Below, one piece after another: positions 33,479-41,318 of a stretch of 64,000 bases of DNA. The DNA comes from Nocardioides agri (GTDB lineage: Bacteria > Actinomycetota > Actinomycetes > Propionibacteriales > Nocardioidaceae): NCBI RefSeq assembly GCF_013778305.1, contig NZ_JACEIC010000002.1:1119708-1183707 (forward strand), written 5' to 3'. Positions within the stretch are counted from its first letter, which is position 1, and every line of letters begins with the position of its first letter. A program made the translations under genes and the position numbers. Under the pieces are notes generated by a model. The model did no database searches. It was not told the origin of the DNA and was given only the letters and a program-made list of their open reading frames with translations.

Positions 33479-34155
33479 GAGCCGGCGTCCTTCAGCACAT
33501 AGCCCGCCCCTCGCACGGTGTGCACCAGCCGGGGCGCTCCGCCTGCCTCCGTCTTTCGACGCAGTGCGCTGATGAAGACCTCGAGGTTGTTGGACGCAGG
33601 CACGAAGTCGTACCCCCAGACGTTGCGCCAAAGCTGCTCGCGGGACAGGACCACGCGCGGATGGCGCATGAAGAAGCGCAACATCTGGAACTCCATGTGG
33701 GTCAGGTGCACGGGCCGTCCGCTACGGACCACGTCATGGGTGCGCGCGTCGAGCGTCAGGTCCCCCATCACGTAGACCTCGGCGTCCGTCGGGCTGGTCG
33801 AGCGCCGGACCAGTGCCCGCAGACGCGCCAGGAGCTCCTCGAGGTCGAACGGCTTGGGCAGGTAGTCGTCAGCGCCTGCGTCCAACCCCGCCACCCGGTC
33901 GCCCAAACCGTGACGAGCCGTGAGCAGAAGGACGGGCAGACCGTTGCCCTCGCGCCGCATCCGCCGGACGAGCTCGAGGCCCGACACCCCTGGCAGTCCC
34001 ACGTCCACGACGGTGACGTCGAAGACGTCAGTTCGCAGCGCGTCCCAGGCGTCCTCGGCGCTCCTCGCGGCAGCTGCGCTGAAACCCTCGAACTCGAACG
34101 AGTGAAGCAGGCTCGCCGACAGTGCTGGGTCGTCTTCCACCACCAGAACGCGCAT
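33475..34155 (-). CDS. Response regulator, OmpR family, of the integrative element
   Basis: 226 residues with receiver Asp51 (VVDVGLPG), LLLTARH and PKPFD, and a C-terminal winged helix (VHLTHMEFQMLRFFMRHPR, ending HTVRGAGYVLK). The ATG (complement of 34153-34155) begins the standard MRVLVVEDDP; a longer in-frame extension has no domain support. It forms an operon with the kinase and perhaps the GerE-type gene. Likely targets are the exoenzyme gene and its own operon (inference). Confidence 0.94.
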   Translation of the reverse strand: MRVLVVEDDPALSASLLHSFEFEGFSAAAARSAEDAWDALRTDVFDVTVVDVGLPGVSGLELVRRMRREGNGLPVLLLTARHGLGDRVAGLDAGADDYLPKPFDLEELLARLRALVRRSTSPTDAEVYVMGDLTLDARTHDVVRSGRPVHLTHMEFQMLRFFMRHPRVVLSREQLWRNVWGYDFVPASNNLEVFISALRRKTEAGGAPRLVHTVRGAGYVLKDAGS

Positions 34156-34517
34156 GGGCTGAGCATGGCACCAAGCTGGGCAAATAAGCCGAGAGTCTCG
34201 GCCTCGCCGATAAGCAGTCCGTTCGGCGACCCCGTAATGGTCCGCATCGACCGGACCGCCTGCTCCTCTGCACGTCGGAGCGCGGCCAAGCGACCATCTC
34301 CACACACCTCACCAAGTACTTCGCACCCCATGCACTGTCGGCCCGAGTTTCGGCGGACGAAAACCGGTGAGGGCTCGAGCGTGGCGCTGGCGCCGAGCGT
34401 CTGCTCATGTCCGAGGGAACCAACTTGTCCGATCGGCGCTCGGTCCACGTGCTTCTCCCCCCACCTGTCGACAAACGACGACGGCTAGCGCTGAGACACA
34501 CCGGAGGAGCACCCGCC
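34156..34517. other. Divergent intergenic region of the element
   Basis: 362 bases without a convincing gene between the leftward regulator operon and the rightward excisionase-integrase genes. It must hold both promoters. A small palindrome tttcg-gcgga-cgaaa lies at 34348-34362, and GGAGG (34503-34507) is the ribosome-binding site of the excisionase-like gene. Confidence 0.5.
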
Positions 34518-34811
34518 ATGAAGCACGACACCGACAGTTCAGGACAGCAGACGCTCTGGGAAGAGACGCCCGAGCAACGGGCGACCACTGCCCGCCCGCG
34601 GCGTTCCGCAGGTCCGCACCGTGCGGCCGCTGAAGCTGGCGAGCTGTGGACGATCGAAGAGGTCGCCGACTACCTCGGCGTCCCGAAGCAGACCGTGTAC
34701 TGCTGGCGCACCAGTGGTTACGGGCCTGCCGGTTTCCGCGTCGGCAAGCATCTGCGTTGGCGTGCCTCGACGGTGATCGCCTGGACGCTCGAGCTCGAGC
34801 GCCAGGGGTGA
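34518..34811 (+). CDS. Excisionase-like HTH DNA-binding protein
   Basis: 97 residues. The C-terminal half is a MerR/excisionase-type winged helix-turn-helix (ELWTIEEVADYLGVPKQTVY, CWRTSGYGPAGFRVGKHLRW); the first 40 residues are polar and disordered. Proteins of this kind next to tyrosine integrases bend DNA at att sites and steer excision. The ATG is supported by GGAGG 10 bases upstream; a longer frame from 34407 is not. The next gene's GTG overlaps its stop. Confidence 0.85.
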   Translation: MKHDTDSSGQQTLWEETPEQRATTARPRRSAGPHRAAAEAGELWTIEEVADYLGVPKQTVYCWRTSGYGPAGFRVGKHLRWRASTVIAWTLELERQG

Positions 34812-35206
34812 GCGACCCAGGCGACTCCGGGCGATCGTGCCCGCGATGCGGTGAGACCATCGTCGAAGTCATTCCAAGATTGCCGGGACGACCTCGGCGC
34901 TGGTGCTCGGCGAAGTGTCGCCGGTCAGCGTCCGAGGAGCGACGAGCCGCGGCGGCAGGAGCGATCGCCATTGAGTACGTCGAGGTCGAGATGTCCCTGG
35001 ACGATCACGTGCGAGCGGTGCTGGCATCGCCTGCTGCTCGACTTCGCCGATCCTGGGGCAACCATCCAGTCCAGGCGAGCCGCTCGCTGGTCAACCTTCT
35101 GTCGGCGGCGCGCAAGGACTGCATCGACTGTGGCCGCGGAGTCCAAGTCCAAACCCGGAACCTCATCGATTCGGCCCTCGTTTCGAGCCCACTCAACGAT
35201 CTGTGA
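34808..35206 (+). CDS. Zinc-ribbon-like hypothetical protein of the element
   Basis: 132 residues. The first 45 contain two CxxC-type pairs (SCPRCGE and WCSAKCRRSA) that could bind zinc, then an Ala/Glu-rich helix (EERRAAAAGAIAIEYVEVEM) and SLDDHVRAVLASPAA. The last 50 residues look unrelated and may come from a rearrangement. GTG start overlapping the excisionase stop. It is in the same frame as the recombinase gene, separated only by a TGA and 27 bases, so a deletion could have joined this gene's end to the truncated integrase. Function unknown. Confidence 0.6.
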   Translation: MSDPGDSGRSCPRCGETIVEVIPRLPGRPRRWCSAKCRRSASEERRAAAAGAIAIEYVEVEMSLDDHVRAVLASPAARLRRSWGNHPVQASRSLVNLLSAARKDCIDCGRGVQVQTRNLIDSALVSSPLNDL

Positions 35207-35233
35207 CCACGCCCAGACCCGCTTACCAGTCAG

Positions 35234-35887
35234 GTGAGGCTGCCGCGGTTGCGCCGGCGCGAGGCGGCCATGACGATCCCGACGCCGGAGGTCGTGCGGA
35301 GCATCCTCGAGTCATCCGAGCCGCGGTTCCGCGCCTTCGTCGGGCTGTGCGCGTTCGCCGGCCTACGACTCGGCGAGTCCGCCGCCCTGCAGATCGGGGA
35401 CATCGACTTCCTGCGCCGCCAGGTGCACGTGCGCCGCCAGGTCCAGCGTCTCAACGGCTCGTTCGAGATCCGGCTGCCGAAGTACAACTCCGAACGCACC
35501 GTCCACGTGCCGGACGCGTTGCTGCAGATGCTGTCCGAGCACGTCGCGCTGGGTCTCCCCTATGACTGGCTCTTCGCCGAGGTGGAGGATGTGCCGCCGC
35601 ACCAGAACACCATCGGCTACCGCTGGCGCACCACCCTCCAGCGGGCCGGGGTGACGGACGTCCGGCTGCACGACCTGCGCCACTTCTACGCCTCCGGACT
35701 GATCGCCTCTGGCTGTGACGTGGTCGCCGTCCAGCGCGCCCTAGGGCACGCCAAACCAACCACGACGCTCACCACGTACGCCCACCTGTGGCCGACAACC
35801 GAAGACCGCGTGAGGGACGCCGCGGCGCGCCTGGTCGCCGAAGTCGTTGCTTCTGGTGAGGGCACAGTGAGGGCAGAACAGGCCTGA
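35234..35887 (+). CDS. Tyrosine recombinase, catalytic domain only (N-terminally truncated)
   Basis: 217 residues forming only the C-terminal catalytic domain. The active-site set is visible: Arg in GLRLGESAAL, Lys in LPKYNSER, HDLRHFYAS (His and Arg), LGHAKPTTTLTTYAH (second His and nucleophilic Tyr). Complete integrases of this group are about 370-400 residues with N-terminal arm- and core-binding domains; none is found upstream in any frame. The frame opens with a GTG at a point (RLPRLRRREAAM) normally internal. The arm-like repeats overlap its last codons. The element is therefore probably unable to move by itself. Confidence 0.85.
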   Translation: MRLPRLRRREAAMTIPTPEVVRSILESSEPRFRAFVGLCAFAGLRLGESAALQIGDIDFLRRQVHVRRQVQRLNGSFEIRLPKYNSERTVHVPDALLQMLSEHVALGLPYDWLFAEVEDVPPHQNTIGYRWRTTLQRAGVTDVRLHDLRHFYASGLIASGCDVVAVQRALGHAKPTTTLTTYAHLWPTTEDRVRDAAARLVAEVVASGEGTVRAEQA

Positions 35888-35914
35888 CGAGGCGCGAAAC
35901 CGCCTCTGACCTGC
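35855..35914. promoter_or_regulatory. Right integrase-arm-like motifs
   Basis: Tandem TGAGGGCA copies (35857-35864, 35868-35875; 11-bp period) overlap the end of the recombinase gene, and CTCTGACCTGC lies at 35904-35914, 20 bases from the attR core. The same motifs in the same orientation occur near attL. Confidence 0.6.
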
Positions 35915-35929
35915 GCAAACAGTGAACCG

Positions 35930-37006
35930 TCAGACGTTGAAGCGGAACTCCACCACGTCGCCGTCCTGCATGACGTAGTCCTTGCCCTCCATGCGGACCT
36001 TGCCGGCCTCCTTGGCCTTGGTCATCGAGCCCAGCTCGACGAGGTCGGCGAACGAGACGACCTCGGCCTTGATGAAGCCGCGCTGGAAGTCGGTGTGGAT
36101 CACGCCGGCGGCCTCCGGGGCGGTGGCGCCCTGCGGGATTGTCCAGGCGCGGGTCTCCTTGGGGCCGGCGGTGAGGTAGGTCTGCAGGCCGAGGGTGTCG
36201 AAGCCGACCCGGGCCAGCACCTCGAGGCCGGGCTCGGTGACGCCCATCTCGGCGAGCATCTCGCGGGCCTCGTCGTCGTCGTCGAGCTCGACCAGCTCCG
36301 CCTCGAACTTGGCGTCGAGGAAGATCGCCTCGGACGGCGCGACGATCTCGCGCATCTTGTCCTTGAGGGCATCGTCGGCGAGCTCGTCGGCGTCGCAGTT
36401 GAAGACGTAGATGAAGGGCTTGGCGGTCAGCAGCGACAGCTCGCGGATCAGCGCCCGGTCGACCTTGGTCGCGATGATCGGCGTGCCGGCCTCGAGGTGG
36501 CCGAGCGCCTCCTTGGCGGCGTCGAGGCTGGCGACGAGCGACTTGTTGCCGCGGGCCTCCTTCTCCAGCCGCGGGATCGCCTTCTCGACCGTCTGCAGGT
36601 CGGCGAGGATCAGCTCGGTCTGGATGGTGGAGATGTCGTTGGCGGGGTTGACCTCGCCGTCGACGTGGGTGACGTCCTCGTCGCGGAAGACGCGGGTCAC
36701 CTGGCAGATCGCGGCCGACTCGCGGATGTGGGCGAGGAACTTGTTGCCCAGGCCCTCCCCCTCGGACGCACCGCGGACGATGCCGGCGATGTCGACGAAC
36801 TCGACCGTCGCGGGCAGGATCCGGGCCGAGCCGAAGAGCTCGGCGAGCTTCGGCAGCCGCTCGTCCGGGACGCCGACGACGCCGACGTTCGGCTCGATCG
36901 TGGCGAACGGGTAGTTCGCCGCGAGGACGTCGTTCTTGGTGAGCGCGTTGAAGAGGGTCGACTTGCCCGCGTTGGGGAGACCGACGATGCCGATGGTGAG
37001 TGCCAC
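35930..37006 (-). CDS. ychF: Redox-regulated ribosome-associated ATPase YchF/Obg-like
   Basis: 358 residues. The G1 loop GLPNAGKST (residues 8-16) opens a TRAFAC-class domain; G3 is DIAGIVRGASEGEG, and the non-canonical G4 region favours ATP over GTP. The C-terminal TGS-like domain (HTDFQRGFIKAEVVSFADL) ends in YVMQDGDVVEFRFNV, the invariant family end. The GTG at 37006 gives the standard MALTIGIVGLPNAGK; TAGACT lies 8 bases upstream (37015-37020), suggesting a leaderless mRNA. Its last codons are the attachment site of the element to the left. Confidence 0.97.
   Translation of the reverse strand: MALTIGIVGLPNAGKSTLFNALTKNDVLAANYPFATIEPNVGVVGVPDERLPKLAELFGSARILPATVEFVDIAGIVRGASEGEGLGNKFLAHIRESAAICQVTRVFRDEDVTHVDGEVNPANDISTIQTELILADLQTVEKAIPRLEKEARGNKSLVASLDAAKEALGHLEAGTPIIATKVDRALIRELSLLTAKPFIYVFNCDADELADDALKDKMREIVAPSEAIFLDAKFEAELVELDDDDEAREMLAEMGVTEPGLEVLARVGFDTLGLQTYLTAGPKETRAWTIPQGATAPEAAGVIHTDFQRGFIKAEVVSFADLVELGSMTKAKEAGKVRMEGKDYVMQDGDVVEFRFNV
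35934..35948. repeat. attR core (15-bp direct repeat with 26483-26497)
   Basis: Lies inside the last codons of ychF. The element side supplies the final base of the Val codon (GTC instead of GTG) and the stop (TGA instead of TAG), so the YchF protein sequence is unchanged by insertion. Confidence 0.85.
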
Positions 37007-37045
37007 GGGCGGCGAGTCTACGGGCGTCGTACGACGGCCCCCCAA

Positions 37046-37903
37046 TCAGCGGGCCGGGCGGATCGGCCCCCCGCCGGACGGCACCTCGTCGAGCACCTCG
37101 ACCTCGTCGCCGACCCGGATCGTCGCGCCGGGCGTGTCGGGCACCAGGTTGACCCCGAACCACGTCGCGCCGTCCCAGCGCCGGATCTTGGCCAGCGACG
37201 CGATCGGCTCCTTCCCTCGGTCGGCCGTGTCGGGGTCGATCGTGGTGAGCACGCAGCGCGCGCAGCCCTTGACGGCGCGGAAGACGGCGTCGCCGATGCG
37301 GATGCGGCGCCAGTCGTCCTCGACCCAGGGGGCGACGCCGGCGACGACGACGTTGGGCCGGAAGCGGGTCATCGGCAGCGGCTCCCGCTCCGTCGGCGAC
37401 GAGGCCAGCACGACGTCGTTGAGCGCGGCCAGCGACTCCTCGGTCGCCACCAGCAGCGGGTAGCCGTCGGCGAAGGACACCCGGTCGGTCGGCTCGCTGA
37501 ACGCCGGGCTGGTCGTCCGCTTCCGCGGGTCGTCGAGGTGCACCAGCCGCGCGGGCAGCCCCGCGGCCTTGCTGAACCACGCGTCCGCCTCCGGCCCGGC
37601 GGCGGCCGCGGTGAGCCGGGAGCCCCAGATCGAGACCGGCACCTGGTCGGCCGGGTCCGGGGTGGGCACCACGAGCGGGGGCAGGTCGGGCGCGGTCAGC
37701 CGCAGCCCGTCGGCCGTGATCTCGGGGTCGACGAGCACGAGCCGGTTGGCCTCGCGGGCGGTGACGACCTCGCCGTCCTCGTCGACGATCATCCAGCGGC
37801 GGTCGCCGGCCAGGCCCCATGGCTCCACAACGACCGCCCCGAGGCTCTCGCCGCGGCAGGACTTCACCGGGAAGCGGTTGATCGCTGTCAGGTGCGCGGT
37901 CAC
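37046..37903 (-). CDS. MOSC-domain protein (mARC/YcbX-like)
   Basis: 285 residues: an N-terminal beta-barrel MOSC-N domain (INRFPVKSCRGESL, GLAGDRRWMIVDEDG) and a C-terminal MOSC domain (MTRFRPNVVVAGVAPWVEDD, then KGCARCVLTTIDPDTADRG). The conserved Cys in ARCVLTTID is the expected molybdenum ligand, so it probably binds the molybdenum cofactor and acts as an N-hydroxylated-compound or sulfur-transfer reductase component. The GTG start has TAGCGT 6 bases upstream. It is one of several molybdenum-linked genes in the window. Confidence 0.9.
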   Translation of the reverse strand: MTAHLTAINRFPVKSCRGESLGAVVVEPWGLAGDRRWMIVDEDGEVVTAREANRLVLVDPEITADGLRLTAPDLPPLVVPTPDPADQVPVSIWGSRLTAAAAGPEADAWFSKAAGLPARLVHLDDPRKRTTSPAFSEPTDRVSFADGYPLLVATEESLAALNDVVLASSPTEREPLPMTRFRPNVVVAGVAPWVEDDWRRIRIGDAVFRAVKGCARCVLTTIDPDTADRGKEPIASLAKIRRWDGATWFGVNLVPDTPGATIRVGDEVEVLDEVPSGGGPIRPAR

Positions 37904-37907
37904 GGGA

Positions 37908-38309
37908 TCACGCTATTACCGGCTGCCGGGTCCAGGCGAACCGCAGCACCGTCAGCGAGAAGACCAGTGTCAGCGCCACGATCACCGCCTCGACGACCCC
38001 GCCACCTCCGGAGGTGAAGATGGCGTTCTCCACGTCGTAGAGCAGGTCCATGCCGAAGAGGTAGAGCCCGGCCGACCCCGCGCAGGTGAGCCAGAAGGTC
38101 GCCCGCTCGCTCCCCCGACGCAGCGTCAGGAACGCCAGCAGGCACGCGATGCCCAGCCAGAGGTCGGCGAGCGGGAAGGCGTTCTCGAACTCGTAGTAGG
38201 CGTCGGTGTGCTCGCTGGCCAGGACGTCCCGGTCGGCGAACCAGATCGTCCAGTAGGCGACGTCGATGGCGATCGCGATGCCGAGCATGGCGAGGATCAG
38301 TCTGCGCAC
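37908..38309 (-). CDS. Small integral membrane protein
   Basis: 133 residues with four hydrophobic segments (about 4-24, 42-60, 68-90, 105-125) and few charged loops (DRDVLASEHTDAYYEFENAF between the first two). No family I recognise. GTG start 34 bases from the divergent exodeoxyribonuclease gene; the stop lies 4 bases before the MOSC gene start, so the two are probably co-transcribed. Confidence 0.75.
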   Translation of the reverse strand: MRRLILAMLGIAIAIDVAYWTIWFADRDVLASEHTDAYYEFENAFPLADLWLGIACLLAFLTLRRGSERATFWLTCAGSAGLYLFGMDLLYDVENAIFTSGGGGVVEAVIVALTLVFSLTVLRFAWTRQPVIA

Positions 38310-38343
38310 GGAGCCAGTGTGGCCGCTGACTAGGGTTGCGCCC

Positions 38344-39126
38344 GTGCGCATCGCCACCTGGAACGTCAACTCCCTCCGCTCCCGCATCGATCGCGTCGAG
38401 GCGTTCCTGGACCGGCACGACGTCGACGTGCTCGCCGTCCAGGAGACCAAGGCGCGCGAGGAGCAGCTGCCGCTGATGGGCCTCCAGGCGCGCGGGTACG
38501 ACGTCGCCGCGGCGGGCGTCAACCAGTGGAACGGCGTGGCGATCATCAGCCGGGTCGGGCTCGACGACGTCGTCGCCGGCTTCCCCGGCCAGCCGGGGTG
38601 GGGCGAGCCGGCCGAGCCCGAGTCGCGGGCGATCGGCGCCACGTGCGGCGGCGTACGCATCTGGTCGCTCTACGTGCCCAACGGTCGCAAGCCCGACGAC
38701 CCGCACTACGTCTACAAGCTGGACTGGTACGCCCGGCTGCGCGCCGCGGCCCAGGACTGGCTCGACGGCGACACCGTGCTGGTCGGCGACTGGAACGTCT
38801 GCCCCACCGACGACGACGTCTTCGACGTCACGCAGTTCAAGAACTCGACGCACGTGACGCCGCCCGAGCGCGAGGCGTTCGCGGCGTTCCTCGAGGACGG
38901 GTGGACCGACACGGTGAAGGCCCACGACCCGGGCTACACCTACTGGGACTACTACCGGCAGCGCTTCGAGCGCAACCGGGGCCTGCGCATCGACTTCCTG
39001 CTCGGCTCGCCGTCGCTGGCCGGTCGGGTGACCGGTGCGTTCGTCGACCGCGACGAGCGCGACCCCGCCCAGGGCACCGGCTCGCCCTCCGACCATGCCC
39101 CCGTCGTCGTCGACCTGAGCGACTGA
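38344..39126 (+). CDS. xth: Exodeoxyribonuclease III / AP endonuclease
   Basis: 260 residues of the exonuclease-endonuclease-phosphatase fold. Catalytic blocks: IATWNVNSLRSR at the N-terminus, LAVQETKA (metal-binding Glu), WSLYVPNGR, VLVGDWNV (Asp and Asn), and the final SPSDHAPVVVDL with the catalytic His. It repairs abasic sites and 3'-blocked ends. The GTG at 38344 has TAGGGT (38331-38336) 7 bases upstream, a leaderless arrangement. Confidence 0.95.
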   Translation: MRIATWNVNSLRSRIDRVEAFLDRHDVDVLAVQETKAREEQLPLMGLQARGYDVAAAGVNQWNGVAIISRVGLDDVVAGFPGQPGWGEPAEPESRAIGATCGGVRIWSLYVPNGRKPDDPHYVYKLDWYARLRAAAQDWLDGDTVLVGDWNVCPTDDDVFDVTQFKNSTHVTPPEREAFAAFLEDGWTDTVKAHDPGYTYWDYYRQRFERNRGLRIDFLLGSPSLAGRVTGAFVDRDERDPAQGTGSPSDHAPVVVDLSD

Positions 39127-39127
39127 C

Positions 39128-39736
39128 TCAGCGCCGGATGCGGTAGCGCACGTGGGTGGCGAGGGGTGAGTGCTCGGCGGCCACGATCTCGAGGCCGGGC
39201 GTGATCGTGCCGTCGAAGATCCGCTCGCCCGAGCCGAGGACGACGGGCGCGATCTCGAGCCAGAGCTCGTCCAGCTCGCCGGCCGCCAGCGCCTGCCGCA
39301 CGGTCGACGCGCCGCCGGCGACGAGCACGTCGCCGTCGCCGACCGCGCGCGCCCGGGCGAGGGCGGCGTCGAAGCCGTCGGTCACGAAGTGGAAGGTCGT
39401 CCCACCGGCCATCTCGATCGGCTCGTGCTCGTGGTGGGTGAGCACGAAGACGGGAGCGTGGTACGGCGGGTCGTCTCCCCACCAGCCGCGCCACTCGCCG
39501 TCCCAGCTCTCCCACGGCCCGCGCACGGGGCCGTACATGTTGCGGCCCATGACATAGGCGTCGCGCGGCCGCGAGATGTCGTCGCGCCAGCGGACGTCGA
39601 CCTCGGTGCGGTCGTCGGAGAACATCCAGTGATGCAGCTCCTCGCCGCCACGACCCAGCGGGTCCTCGAGGGTCTGCGCCGGCCCGGCCATGAAGCCGTC
39701 GGCCGACACCGTCACGTGCGCGGAGGTGGACGTCAT
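39128..39736 (-). CDS. Dihydrofolate-reductase-like protein (RibD C-terminal family)
   Basis: 202 residues beginning HVTVSADGFMAGP, with DAYVMGRNMYGPV and the NADPH-loop-like GDVLVAGGASTVRQAL. These are marks of the RibD_C/DHFR-like reductases found widely in actinobacteria as stress or accessory enzymes; they lack the full folate-binding set. The substrate is unknown. It is convergent with the exodeoxyribonuclease gene, with only one base between stops. Confidence 0.88.
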   Translation of the reverse strand: MTSTSAHVTVSADGFMAGPAQTLEDPLGRGGEELHHWMFSDDRTEVDVRWRDDISRPRDAYVMGRNMYGPVRGPWESWDGEWRGWWGDDPPYHAPVFVLTHHEHEPIEMAGGTTFHFVTDGFDAALARARAVGDGDVLVAGGASTVRQALAAGELDELWLEIAPVVLGSGERIFDGTITPGLEIVAAEHSPLATHVRYRIRR

Positions 39737-39813
39737 GCCAGCTCCGACCCGCCGGGAGGTCCGGAGTCATCGGCCTCCCACGCACTGTCGGTGCTCGCCC
39801 CCATGCTGGCTGC

Positions 39814-40875
39814 ATGGACACCCTGACGCTCTTCCTCACGCTCCTGGTCGGTCTCGGCCTCGGAGTGGTCGTCGGGCTGCTCTGGTCGCGCTCCCGCACG
39901 CCCTACACCGCCGGCCTGGTCGACCAGGCCGAGGTGATGCAGGGGCTCGACCGGCTCAGCGACCAGATGCACCACCTCGATCGCACCCGGGCCGCGTGGC
40001 AGGGCCAGTTCGACGCGCAGGTCGACCAGCTCCAGCGGGAGACCCGTTCGCTGTCGACCGCGCTGCGGCGCCCCCAGGTGCGGGGCCGGTGGGGCGAGCT
40101 GCACCTGCGCCGGGCCGTCGAGCTGGCCGGCCTGGTCGACCGGTGCGACTTCGCCGAGCAGGTGCGGCTCGACGACGGCGCCCGCCGCCCCGACCTCGTG
40201 GTCCGGCTCGTCGGCGGTCGCTGCGTCGTGGTCGACGCCAAGGTCCCGCTCGACGCCTACCTCGACGCGACCGAGACCGACGACTCCGCCGAGGGCGAGG
40301 CCCAGCACCGGCACCACCTGCTCCGGCACGCCGCTCAGCTGCGCAGCCACATCGACACCCTGGGCGCCAAGCAGTACTGGCGGTCCCTGCCCGAGAGCCC
40401 GGAGTTCGTCGTGCTGTTCGTCCCGGCCGAGTCGTTCCTGGCGGCGGGCCTGGAGGCGGACCCGACCCTGATCGAGTACGCCGCGGCGCGGCAGGTCGTG
40501 CTCGCGACGCCGACGACGCTGATCGCGCTGCTCCGCACCGTCGCCCACGGCTGGCAGCACGAGGCGCTGGCCGACCAGGCCCGCGAGGTGCACCAGCTCG
40601 GCCGCGAGCTGCACGACCGGCTGGCCACGATGACCGCGCACCTGACCCAGCTCGGCCGGTCGCTCAACGCCAGCGTGGGCCACTTCAACCAGGCCGTGGG
40701 GTCACTGGAGTCGCGGGTCCTGGTGTCGGCGCGCCGGTTCGGCGACCTCGCTGCGCCGGCCCAGGTCGAGTCCGCGGCCCGCTCGGTGGCCGGCGAGACC
40801 TCGGCAGGGCTCTACGCGGTCGACCGGCGCGGCGCCGATGACCCGGGGTCGGCGGACCCTAGCGTGGCACTGTGA
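39814..40875 (+). CDS. rmuC: DNA recombination protein RmuC homologue
   Basis: 353 residues. One N-terminal membrane segment (about 4-24, LTLFLTLLVGLGLGVVVGLL), a coiled-coil region (about 35-85), then the conserved nuclease-like core: VRGRWGELHLRRAVELAGL, VVVDAKVPLDAYLDA and FVVLFVPAESFL. RmuC limits recombination at short inverted repeats. The start overlaps nothing; its stop overlaps the GTG of the next gene by 4 bases. Confidence 0.94.
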   Translation: MDTLTLFLTLLVGLGLGVVVGLLWSRSRTPYTAGLVDQAEVMQGLDRLSDQMHHLDRTRAAWQGQFDAQVDQLQRETRSLSTALRRPQVRGRWGELHLRRAVELAGLVDRCDFAEQVRLDDGARRPDLVVRLVGGRCVVVDAKVPLDAYLDATETDDSAEGEAQHRHHLLRHAAQLRSHIDTLGAKQYWRSLPESPEFVVLFVPAESFLAAGLEADPTLIEYAAARQVVLATPTTLIALLRTVAHGWQHEALADQAREVHQLGRELHDRLATMTAHLTQLGRSLNASVGHFNQAVGSLESRVLVSARRFGDLAAPAQVESAARSVAGETSAGLYAVDRRGADDPGSADPSVAL

Positions 40876-41318
40876 GCCAGAGGACTCTCTGGGAGGAAGG
40901 GCACGAGTCCGGCCGCCAGGTGGCCGTGCTCGGGGTGGCGCTCGCCCTGACGTCGGCGGTCCTCGACCTGTGGCTCTTCGACAGCCTCACGATCTTCTTC
41001 GACATCTGCTTCGTGCTGCTCTGCGTCGCGACCGCCCTGCTGGTCCGACCGAAGGACTTCTTCACGGTCGGCGTGCTCCCCCCGCTCCTGATGGTCGTGG
41101 TGTTCACCCTGCTGGGTGCGACCCGGCCCGAGGCGGTCGCCGACGCCACCGACGGGGTCGTGCAGGTCGTGGTGGCCGGGCTGGGTCACCACGCCGGGGC
41201 CCTGGTGACCGGCTACCTGCTCTGCCTGGCGATCCTGGCGATCCGGCACCGGGTCCTGGGTCAGGCGGCGTCGAAGCGGCCGAGGTCTCCCGCGCCGACC
41301 CGGACGACCTCCGGGTAG
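40872..41318 (+). CDS. DUF6542-like membrane protein
   Basis: 148 residues with three or four hydrophobic segments (about 18-40, 44-60, 66-82, 108-126) and a basic, disordered C-terminal tail. The pattern TSAVLDLWLFDSLTIFFDI followed by RPKDFFTVGVLPPLLM resembles the small actinobacterial DUF6542 family of unknown role. Translationally coupled to rmuC. Its 3' end overlaps the convergent YciO-type gene by 58 bases. Confidence 0.8.
   Translation: MSQRTLWEEGHESGRQVAVLGVALALTSAVLDLWLFDSLTIFFDICFVLLCVATALLVRPKDFFTVGVLPPLLMVVVFTLLGATRPEAVADATDGVVQVVVAGLGHHAGALVTGYLLCLAILAIRHRVLGQAASKRPRSPAPTRTTSG

Larger units (their letters stand above)
26483..35948. mobile_element. Integrative element (about 9.45 kb) inserted in the 3' end of ychF
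   Basis: A 15-bp sequence (acgttgaagcggaac) covering the last codons of ychF is repeated at 26483-26497 (attL) and 35934-35948 (attR). The left copy still reads FRFNV-TAG on the minus strand, the old ychF end; the right copy reads FRFNV-TGA, an end supplied by the element, so ychF stays intact. Matching integrase-arm-like motifs lie inside both ends, and excisionase-like and tyrosine recombinase genes lie at the right end. Parts of the element are visibly AT-richer than the flanks. Cargo: two GerE-type HTH genes, a GH106-like exoenzyme and a two-component system. No plasmid replication or conjugation gene is seen. Confidence 0.85.

Noticed and set aside
24417..34155. Tandem duplication of a two-component system
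   Set aside because: The two regulator-kinase pairs differ throughout, including sensor domains and orientation, so they are separate systems rather than copies.
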